This document shows positions 8,134-15,275 of a DNA stretch of 64,000 bases, one piece after another (the first letter of the stretch is position 1; every line of letters starts with the position of its first letter). The position numbers were made by a program, and so were the translations under genes. The DNA comes from Aneurinibacillus tyrosinisolvens (GTDB lineage Bacteria; Bacillota; Bacilli; Aneurinibacillales; Aneurinibacillaceae). Where the stretch lies: NCBI RefSeq assembly GCF_001015055.1, contig NZ_BBWZ01000014.1, positions 1 to 64,000 of the forward strand. The letters are read 5' to 3'. A model generated the notes under the pieces. That model did not search any database, had not been told where the DNA came from, and saw nothing but the letters and a program-made list of their open reading frames with translations.

Positions 8134-8164
8134 AAAAGCCGTTCTGGTCCAGGAACGGCTTTTT
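8134..8164. terminator. Bidirectional terminator (TPR gene / SDR gene)
   Basis: AAAAGCCGTTC (8134-8144) pairs with GAACGGCTTTTT (from 8152), placed between convergent genes. Confidence 0.85.
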
Positions 8165-8177
8165 GCTTTTGCTGTTA

Positions 8178-8912
8178 TTAAGGCTGGGAGGTTGGTCTGA
8201 CAATAATTTCATTTACAGAAACCGAGGCTGGCTGCTCAATCGCATAAAGAATCGCATTTGCAATGTCTTGACCTTGCAGCGGCTGCACATTGCCCATTTT
8301 ACCGAACATCGATGCAACGTCCTCATCTGTAATTGTATGGGTAAGTTCGGTTGCCACCGCTCCTGGCGAGATGATGGTGGTGCGAATATTCTGCTCCGGG
8401 CGCAATTCTTTGCGCATGCCTTCTGTAATCACACGCACAGCGTGCTTGGTCGCGCTATAGACAGCACTGGAGGGGAAAATCTCATGTCCGGCGACTGAAG
8501 AAACATTGATGATATGCCCTTCGTTTCGCTCTTCCATATGCTTATACACAGCAGCGATACCGTATAGTACGCCCTTAATGTTCACATCAACCATGCGTTC
8601 CCATTCGTCTACTTTTAGTTTATTAATGAAGGAAAGCGGCATGAGACCGGCATTATTAACCAGGATATCGATCTGTCCGTAGGTTTCGATAGTTGTTTTT
8701 GCCAGTGCTTCCATATCACCGCGGGAAGTCACATCCGTCACTTTATAGCTTGCTTCTCCGCCAGCCTGTTTAATTTCTTCCTGGAGCTGCTGCAGGCGAT
8801 CTTCCCGGCGGGCGGCCAGCATGACTTTGATTCCATTCTTTGCCAGCTCTTTTGCCGTCGCTTCGCCGATCCCGCTGCTGGCCCCTGTAATGATTGCAAT
8901 TTTATTTCTCAT
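8178..8912 (-). CDS. Classical SDR-family NAD(P) oxidoreductase
   Basis: The 244-residue protein has the full classical signature: TGASSGIGEA cofactor loop, NNAGLMP, Ser in INVSSVAGH and the YSATK catalytic pair. It resembles the YdfG/serine 3-dehydrogenase-like group, whose members reduce small aldehydes or oxidise hydroxy acids; the exact substrate is not predictable. AAAGGAG fits the ATG at 8912 (MRNKIAI), so the six upstream codons are excluded. It is divergent from the catabolic operon starting at 9226 across a 313-bp regulatory region. Confidence 0.88.
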   Translation of the reverse strand: MRNKIAIITGASSGIGEATAKELAKNGIKVMLAARREDRLQQLQEEIKQAGGEASYKVTDVTSRGDMEALAKTTIETYGQIDILVNNAGLMPLSFINKLKVDEWERMVDVNIKGVLYGIAAVYKHMEERNEGHIINVSSVAGHEIFPSSAVYSATKHAVRVITEGMRKELRPEQNIRTTIISPGAVATELTHTITDEDVASMFGKMGNVQPLQGQDIANAILYAIEQPASVSVNEIIVRPTSQP

Positions 8913-9030
8913 TGTCTCGCTCCTTTGCATCGGGTTATAACTACGCTATATAGGATACCATATTTAACCTAATTTAAATATTAAACAACTGTCCGAAAAT
9001 CTTCATTGATATATACATAAATGTCCGCTT

Positions 9031-9045
9031 GTCCTTACAGTGGAC
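9031..9045. promoter_or_regulatory. Possible activator site (GTCC-N7-GGAC) upstream of sigma-54 promoter
   Basis: A short dyad GTCC...GGAC lies about 100 bp upstream of the -24/-12 element at 9143, within the usual range for a bacterial enhancer-binding protein. The half-sites are only 4 bp; other GTCC copies at 8990 and 9023 are nearby. The rest of 8930-9140 is AT-rich without a clear gene. Confidence 0.3.
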
Positions 9046-9142
9046 GTTCAGTGATACATATTGTAAAGCAGGAGAGGACAATAAGATATCGGTTTCTTTA
9101 CATCGAATACGATATTCATACTATTTTGAATAGAGAGGAAAA

Positions 9143-9158
9143 TGGTATTGTTATTGCA
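9143..9158 (+). promoter_or_regulatory. Sigma-54 (-24/-12) promoter of the LLM/FAH operon
   Basis: TGG at 9143-9145 and TTGCA at 9154-9158 give the invariant GG-N10-GC spacing of sigma-54 promoters. It is 68 bp upstream of the LLM start, and the operon is followed by a gene for a sigma-54 activator, which supports the call. Confidence 0.65.
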
Positions 9159-9225
9159 ATATGCTAAGGCAGGTGATTGAAACGAGTTGAAATCACACTT
9201 ATCTAAAGCAAATGGGAGGATTACG

Positions 9226-10464
9226 ATGACCAAAGTCATACTTCAAGTTTATCCCACAATGGGTGATGTTGAGGAAATGAAAAAAAGGCAGCCGATCGGC
9301 CGTGATAGCGAAGCTTACCAGAATATGCTGTCCGGACTCATTGATCTTGTGAAGGCAGCCGACGAATTGGGCTATTGGGGGATTACCCACGTTGAGCACC
9401 ACTTCCATTCGGAAGGTTTGGAAATTTCACCTTCCCCCCTCCTGCTAAATGCATATCTTGGACAATACACCAAGAGGCTGAATCACGGACAATTAGGAAT
9501 CGTGCTTCCCACACACGATCCGCTCAGGCTTGCTGAAGAGACAGCCATGGTTGACCACATGCTGCAGGGACGTTTCTTCGTCGGTCTTGCCCGGGGCTAT
9601 CAGGCTCGTTGGCAAAACATTATCGGCCAGAAGTTCAACGTCCAGTCCACTGCTTCCGATAAATCTCAGGCCGATATGAACAACCGCATGGTATTTGAAG
9701 AACACTATAAGATTATGAAAATGGCATGGGCTGAGGACTTGTTAAGGTATGACGGACCCACCTACAAAATCCCGAACCCGATTGAAGGAATTCCGAATTG
9801 GCCGCCTACCCATACGACTACGCTTCCTTACGGGACGCCGGGAGAAGTTGATGAGAACGGAACGGTAAGGGCGATCAGCGTCGTACCCAAATCGTATACA
9901 CAGCCTCATCCGAAACTGTTCCAGGCGTTTGGGGCCAGTGAAAGAACATTGAAGTGGTGCGGAGAGGAAGATATCACACCTACGATTCTATGGGGGCCGA
10001 TGGAAGGGGTAGAGAAACTCGTTCACTCTTACATGGAAGGCGCAGCCTCCAGAGGACGCAGCCTGGCTTTTGGCCAAAATGTAGGGCTCTGTCGCACATT
10101 CCACATTGTTGACAACAAGTCGGAGCTTTACGAAGCAGTAGAAAAATATGAAAAACCAGTTTGGGAAGGATGGTATCAACAATTCGGGTTCATGGAAGGA
10201 ACACGATTCCCTGGAGAAGAAGGGCCTGTACCAAAACCAGGCGAACCCTTAGCCGAACGATTAATTAACAGCGGAATCTTAATCGGAGGTACGGTTGATG
10301 ATATTAAGCGTCAGATAGACAGCATTCTAAACAAGGTCAATCTGGAATATTTCGTCTGGTTATTCCACTGGGGATTGATTCCACAGGATGAAGGTTTGCG
10401 GCAGCTGGAGATTTTCGCTACGAAAATTATGCCGGAATTCGGCATGGTTTACTCTGGCGCTTAA
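9226..10464 (+). CDS. LLM-class flavin-dependent monooxygenase
   Basis: The 412-residue member of the bacterial-luciferase-like superfamily has recognisable landmarks: THVEHHFHSEGLEISPSP (the conserved EHHF segment), LGIVLPTHDPLRLAEETAMV and GRFFVGLARGYQ. Such proteins take reduced FMN from a partner reductase and use O2 to hydroxylate or cleave C-S, C-N or C-C bonds. The FMN reductase gene in the same operon (12332) is the likely partner. GGGAGG is 5 nt before ATG 9226, so the longer upstream frame is rejected. Downstream FAH and cyclase-family hydrolases suggest opening or hydrolysis of an oxygenated ring product. The substrate is unknown. Confidence 0.85.
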   Translation: MTKVILQVYPTMGDVEEMKKRQPIGRDSEAYQNMLSGLIDLVKAADELGYWGITHVEHHFHSEGLEISPSPLLLNAYLGQYTKRLNHGQLGIVLPTHDPLRLAEETAMVDHMLQGRFFVGLARGYQARWQNIIGQKFNVQSTASDKSQADMNNRMVFEEHYKIMKMAWAEDLLRYDGPTYKIPNPIEGIPNWPPTHTTTLPYGTPGEVDENGTVRAISVVPKSYTQPHPKLFQAFGASERTLKWCGEEDITPTILWGPMEGVEKLVHSYMEGAASRGRSLAFGQNVGLCRTFHIVDNKSELYEAVEKYEKPVWEGWYQQFGFMEGTRFPGEEGPVPKPGEPLAERLINSGILIGGTVDDIKRQIDSILNKVNLEYFVWLFHWGLIPQDEGLRQLEIFATKIMPEFGMVYSGA

Positions 10465-10505
10465 TATATTTTGATTGACAAATATAGTGGAGGAAGTGAA
10501 TCTCG

Positions 10506-11492
10506 TTGAAAGTAGTCACGTACCAGATATCCTCTCCTATGGGTCCCATACAACGGGTGGGGGTGCTGAGGAATCAAGAAATTGTAGATGTAGTTCAAGC
10601 CTATGCGCTCTATCTTCAGGAACGAAAATCAAACCACCGGGCCTATGAAACTGCGCAAGCCGTACTTGGAGAAACGATGCTTTCGTTTATTCAGGGCGGC
10701 CAGTCGTCCCTGGAAGCAGCGAAAATTGCATTAGATTTTCTCGATACGAAACCACGGGAACAATCGATTGGAAACGCCGGCCAAAAGATTATCTATTCCG
10801 AGGATGAGGTTGAATTGCAGGCACCTTTGAAACCTGTGTCCATCCGTGACTCGTTGAATTGTGAGACCCATTTCCGCAACTGCCTGAAAGTAGTTGGGCT
10901 ATCAGAAATCCCTGCTCTTTTCTACGAGCGTCCTTATTACTACCGGACGAGCCACACGGCGATTGGCGGTCCCGGGAATGAGATTCCCTGGCCAGGTTTT
11001 GGAGAAAAATTGGACTATGAGCTTGAATTTGCCGTGATTATTGGGAAGGAAGGAACCAATATCCCGGCAGAACGAGCCCATGAATTTATTTTTGGGTATA
11101 CGATTTTTAATGATATTAGCATCAGAGATTATCAAAGTTCGGATATGTTAACGACAATGGGGCCGTCAAAATGCAAAAACTTCACCCTCGGAAACATTAT
11201 CGGTCCTTGTATTACAACGTCCGATGAGATGGATCCTTCTGACATACATCTGCAGGCGAGAGTGAATGGGGAAATATGGTCAGACAGCAGAAGTACAGAT
11301 ATGCACTATTCTTTTGCCCAGCTTATTGAATTTATTTCAAAAGAGGAAACCCTCTATCCCGGCGAAATGATCTGTTCGGGAACGATGGCATTCGGCTGCG
11401 GCCTGGAACTGAACCGCTTTTTAGCACCCAATGATGTCATAGAATTGGAAGTGGAAGGTATCGGTGTTCTTCGAAATAAAATGATTAGGTAA
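10506..11492 (+). CDS. Fumarylacetoacetate-hydrolase-family protein
   Basis: The 328-residue protein has a C-terminal FAH fold with metal-binding acids in DYELEFAVIIG (Glu172, Glu174) and FNDISIRDYQ (Asp203), plus the FTLGNIIGPCITT core. FAH-fold enzymes hydrolyse or decarboxylate beta-diketo or hydroxy-dienoate compounds in aromatic degradation. An N-terminal ~110-residue domain precedes the catalytic fold. The start is TTG at 10506 after GGAGGAAG. It sits between the LLM monooxygenase and the cyclase-family gene with short gaps, so cotranscription is expected. Confidence 0.85.
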   Translation: MKVVTYQISSPMGPIQRVGVLRNQEIVDVVQAYALYLQERKSNHRAYETAQAVLGETMLSFIQGGQSSLEAAKIALDFLDTKPREQSIGNAGQKIIYSEDEVELQAPLKPVSIRDSLNCETHFRNCLKVVGLSEIPALFYERPYYYRTSHTAIGGPGNEIPWPGFGEKLDYELEFAVIIGKEGTNIPAERAHEFIFGYTIFNDISIRDYQSSDMLTTMGPSKCKNFTLGNIIGPCITTSDEMDPSDIHLQARVNGEIWSDSRSTDMHYSFAQLIEFISKEETLYPGEMICSGTMAFGCGLELNRFLAPNDVIELEVEGIGVLRNKMIR

Positions 11493-11506
11493 GGGAGAGT
11501 GACGTT

Positions 11507-12305
11507 GTGGAAACTTATTCGCAGGGAAACAAAAGGATAACCCTCATTGATTTAAGTGATTGTCTAAGCAATCAAACGAGCCCTTTTGAGCCCAACCCGC
11601 ATCAAATCGAGTATTACAATCATGAACAGACGCTTGATGTGAGTAAAAATCTGTTCGGGCTTGATAAAGAAGACTGGCCGACCGGACACAGCTGGGCGGT
11701 AGAAACGGTCACTCTCTCTACGCATTCAGGGACCCATGTAGACGCCCCCTACCATTATGGTCCAGCATCCGGCGGTAAACCAGCCCAAACGATAGACCAG
11801 GTCCCCTTACGCTGGTGTTACGGGGATGGAGTCGTACTGGATATGACACATAAAAAAGCAGGCGAAAAAAATTATGGACGACGATATCAAAAAGGAATTG
11901 GAGCGTATTGAATATCAAATCAAGCCTTTTGATATTGTGCTCATCCGTACAGACACATCTAAAAAATTCAGCCAGCCGGGATACGACAAATTGCACCCAG
12001 GCCTAAGCCGGGCCGGAACTCAATTCCTCGTCGAAAACGGGGTTCGCCTGATCGGGATTGACGCCTGGGGGCTAGACCGGCCGTTCGATGTAATGGTGAA
12101 AGAGGCTAAAGAAGGGAACAGGGAACAACTGTGGGAATCCCATTTCTTTGGAACGGAAAAAGAATATTTGCAAATTGAACGATTAAGCAATCTGGAAGCC
12201 ATCCCTATACCTTATGGATTCACGGTAGCTGCTTTTCCGGTTAAGATTGAAGCGGCAAGCGCGGGCTGGAGCAGGGTCGTGGCGATTATTGAGGAACCCG
12301 TGTGA
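11507..12305 (+). pseudogene. Cyclase/kynurenine-formamidase-family hydrolase, split by one frameshift
   Basis: The first frame from GTG 11507 carries the metal motif HSGTHVDAPYH (His73, His77, Asp79) of PF04199-type hydrolases. After a run of seven A (11865-11871) the frame leaves the family and stops at 11911. From 11874 a second frame (MDDDIKKELERIEYQIKPFD) continues the same fold through IGIDAWGLDRPFD to 12305. Removing one A restores a ~265-residue protein of normal length. Members hydrolyse amides or lactone-like bonds, for example N-formylkynurenine. This could be a real null allele or a homopolymer consensus error. The operon position suggests the step after FAH or monooxygenase action. 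Confidence 0.8.
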
Positions 12306-12331
12306 CATCAAACCTGAAGGGAGAACGTTTG

Positions 12332-12880
12332 GTGAAACTGCTCGGTATATCAGGTACAATTACAGGTTCCAAAACGGCCGTCGTTGTAAATCGGGTGCTG
12401 AAGGAAGTCCAAAACAACCATCCTGGGATTGAGGTTAAATTGCTCGATCTGCGGCAGTACGATGTGCAGTTTTGTGATGGACGGGATCCTGCCCAGTATA
12501 GCGGGGATACGAAAAAGGTGATTGAGCTTGTTTGCTCCTCTGATTTCTATGTAGTCGGCACCCCGATTTTCCAGGCATCGTTAACGGGGGCACTAAAGAA
12601 TTTATTTGATCTGGTACCGCTATCTGCCTTCCGGTCAAAAGTGATGGGATTCATAGCGACAGGCGGAACATACCAGCACTATTTAGTCATTGAAAATCAG
12701 TTAAAGCCCATTGCCGGTTATTTTCGGGCCTATACAACACCGGGGTACGTCTATGTTCATCGCGATCACTTCAATAAAGACAATGAAATTGCGGATACAG
12801 ACGTATTGAAAAGGATAGAGAACCTGGCGGCAGAACTGGTCTTTATGCAAAAAGGATTAAAGAAGGAATCCTGCATGTAA
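12332..12880 (+). CDS. NADPH-dependent FMN reductase (SsuE-like)
   Basis: The 182-residue flavodoxin-like reductase starts GISGTITGSKTAVVVN (phosphate-binding loop of the FMN_red family) and has YVVGTPIFQASLTGALKNLFD and FIATGGTYQHYL, which line the FMN site. It would supply FMNH2 to the LLM monooxygenase of the same operon, as SsuE does for SsuD. GAAGGGAG is 8 nt before the GTG at 12332, favoured over the in-frame GTG at 12302 that overlaps the cyclase stop. It is the last gene before a terminator at 12939. Confidence 0.87.
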   Translation: MKLLGISGTITGSKTAVVVNRVLKEVQNNHPGIEVKLLDLRQYDVQFCDGRDPAQYSGDTKKVIELVCSSDFYVVGTPIFQASLTGALKNLFDLVPLSAFRSKVMGFIATGGTYQHYLVIENQLKPIAGYFRAYTTPGYVYVHRDHFNKDNEIADTDVLKRIENLAAELVFMQKGLKKESCM

Positions 12881-12938
12881 AAAATGCAGCTGATGAGAAT
12901 TTCAGTCTGTATATCATATCGTCTATTTTTACTTTCAA

Positions 12939-12965
12939 GCATGGGATCCTTTCCCATGCCTTTTG
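12939..12965 (+). terminator. Intrinsic terminator after FMN reductase
   Basis: GCATGGGA (12939-12946) pairs with TCCCATGC (12952-12959), followed by CTTTTG. It separates the operon from the regulator gene. Confidence 0.75.
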
Positions 12966-13028
12966 CGTTATACTATGTATTATATATTCAATAAATTCTG
13001 ATAATTATATTTTGGAGGGGCGGAAAAA

Positions 13029-14920
13029 TTGGATACACGGGAATCTAACTGGCGTAAATTTGTCATTTTTGGTGAAGAAGACATTAATGTAAGAAAGCCT
13101 GTCATTGATTCGTGGAATAGAAGCAAGCAATCCGGCGTATCCCATGAAGAAAATAGAATCTTACCGTTTACGGAAAAAAAAGAATGGCTTGAGCAAGAAC
13201 AGAAAAGCCAAACGCTTCTTTGTGCTGCAAAGCCTACTATGTATGAGATATTCAGCACCCTCAGAGGAGGAGGTTATCAGGTCGTCCTCACGGATGCACA
13301 AGGATATATTTTGGAAATTATGGCAGACAAAGAAGCAGAGGCAGCATCCAGCAGGATCGGCATATCCAAAGGAGTCAGATGGTTAGAAAAACATGTGGGG
13401 ACCACAGGCCTGACAATTGCTCTTAAAACCCGTTCCGCTATGGTGACCTCAGGGGCAGAGCATTTCTGCATGATGCTGTGGAACTGGGATTGTGCCGCGG
13501 CCCCTATCTTTGTAAATCATCAATTTACGGGTGTGTTAAATATTTGCCGGCTAACGCTTGGCGATGGACTACAGGAGTTTCTATCCGTGGCTATTTCAGG
13601 GGCCAGAACGATTAGTCAACAAATGCAAATCGAAGCCTTGCAAATGAAAGAAAGAACGCTCTCCGATCTCCTATCGCTGTCCGAACAGGCGAATCATCCA
13701 ACCGGTATTCTGGCTTTTAACAAGGAGGGGAGGTTAGTCTATAACAATAGAGCTGCTCATGACTTTTTGCATCCTCTCCGGAAGGAAAAGAATCTTCTGG
13801 ATTTAACTAATCCTAATCAACTTCTTGAGGGTCGATCTATCCATGCTAAGGATGCTAAGGATAATGAAACAACGCATTTTATTTTGAAGAGAGCGGGAAA
13901 GAGTTTGTCATTGAGTCAAAGGAATGCCGAAGCGACGAGGAGATTACTTCCACCGTTCTATTCATCCACCCCAAACATCAATCTAAAGGCAGGGTTGTTT
14001 CATACGAATCCTCCCCGATACTGTCCTCTTTTCCGACAAAAGAGGAAGGGTTCAGAAAAATATTGAATAGGGCGGTTAAAATCGCAAAAAACGACGCATG
14101 CATTCTCCTGCAAGGGGAAAGTGGTACAGGCAAGGATTATATGGCTCGTGCGATACATAGAGAAAGCGGGAGAAGAAGCCGCCCTTTCATCGCTATTAAT
14201 TGTGCCTCCCTGCCTGGTGAGCTTATCTCCTCTGAATTATTCGGGTATGGACCAGGAGCCTTTACAGGGGCGAGCCGGAATGGGAACATAGGGAAAATCG
14301 AGGCAGCCAACGGAGGAACGCTTTTCCTCGACGAAATTGGAGATATGCCACTGGATTTGCAGGCTATCCTGCTGCGTATTCTGGAGGACAAACAAGTGAC
14401 GAGAATTGGCTGTACAAAATCGGTGACAGTTGATGTCCGATTTATTGCAGCCACGCATAAGAATTTAAAAGAGCTGGTCAAGTCAGGGAAGTTTCGGGAA
14501 GATTTATACTATCGTCTTTCGGTTTTCCCCCTTCATCTTCCGCCATTGAGGGAGAGACGGGCGGACCTGGAACAAATAATCAAGGGAATTATGGTTACCC
14601 TTTCCCAAAAGGATGGGCGGCCACCCATCCGTTTAACACCGAATGCCATAAAAACGCTGCAGAATTATCCCTGGAACGGAAACCTGCGTGAACTCCGCAA
14701 TGTCATCGAACGAATGGTCCAGCTTCATGAAAGCGATGTCATCGATATAGAACATCTAGGCGATTATATGGATCTAAGTAGGGAGGACGGTAAGCTTGAT
14801 GAAAAGGGGCTGTTGCTCTCGGCTCTGGAAAGAACCTCTGGAAACAGGGCTAAGGCAGCTCGGGAGCTTGGCATTTCACGGGCAGCTTTATACCGCAAGC
14901 TGGAAAGATACGGGCTGTAA
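13029..14920 (+). pseudogene. Sigma-54-dependent activator (GAF-PAS-AAA+-Fis), single frameshift
   Basis: The N-terminal frame from TTG 13029 (after GGAGGGG) encodes a GAF-type sensor (about 70-200: VGTTGLTIALKTRSAMVTSG, WNWDCAAAPIF) and a PAS-like segment. At a GGG run (13895-13897) the frame is lost. One extra G would give ...AGKEFVIESKECRSDEEIT and run straight into the AAA+ domain: Walker A GESGTGKD, GAFTGA (sigma-54 contact), Walker B GTLFLDEIGD, arginine-finger region, and a Fis helix-turn-helix GNRAKAARELGISRAALYRK. It is the logical activator of the 9143 promoter. Intact length would be ~630 residues, as in the AcoR family. It may be a true break or a sequencing error. Confidence 0.85.
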
Positions 14921-14940
14921 CAAAGCCCAGGCTAGAATCG

Positions 14941-14980
14941 AAAAAGTCCAGTACATATGCACATGTACTGGACTTTTTTT
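14941..14980 (+). terminator. Strong intrinsic terminator after sigma-54 activator
   Basis: AAAAAGTCCAGTACAT pairs with ATGTACTGGACTTTTTTT, giving a 16-bp stem followed by T7. Confidence 0.92.
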
Positions 14981-15043
14981 ACATAGAACGGACAATTTCA
15001 TTTTTAATTCAAAATAGTCAGAATAAAAATACTGCGTATTCAA

Positions 15044-15137
15044 CTATTCACATATTTCATACACACTTATCCTATTCACACAAACTATCACAACTAGTAA
15101 AAAAGAAGACGCCATACCCAAAGTATTGTGAGAATAG
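15044..15137. repeat. CTATTCACA direct repeats and inverted copy in the GDPD-PhoD upstream region
   Basis: CTATTCACA occurs at 15044-15052 and 15072-15080, 28 bp apart, and an inverted, slightly longer relative TGTGAGAATAG occurs at 15127-15137. They lie in the 295-bp gap upstream of the phosphodiesterase gene and may be an additional operator array. Nothing else is evident in 14981-15186. Confidence 0.4.
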
Positions 15138-15186
15138 TTTCAGTTGCCATGTAGATTACTGTGAGAAAGGTACCTTTTTTAATCCG

Positions 15187-15225
15187 TTTACAATAAGTTA
15201 ACATTCTGGCTAATTTTACTTTACA
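15187..15225 (+). promoter_or_regulatory. Pho-box-like PhoP site, 11-bp phased TTTACA/TTAACA repeats
   Basis: TTTACA at 15187, TTAACA at 15198, a weak unit at 15209 and TTTACA at 15220 fall on an exact 11-bp register. Bacillus PhoP binds TT(A/T)ACA direct repeats with this spacing. The site is about 50 bp upstream of the gene for a phosphodiesterase fusion, whose two component families are PhoP-controlled in B. subtilis. Confidence 0.65.
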
Positions 15226-15275
15226 AAGCAGCTTTATCATTTTAGTACGTAAGGTAAACAAAGGAGATGAATGGA

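Noticed and set aside
11865-13897. Programmed ribosomal frameshifting in the cyclase and activator genes
   Set aside because: No slippery heptamer with downstream structure conserved in these families; simple indels explain both. A7 slippage remains a minor possibility and is noted as a finding.
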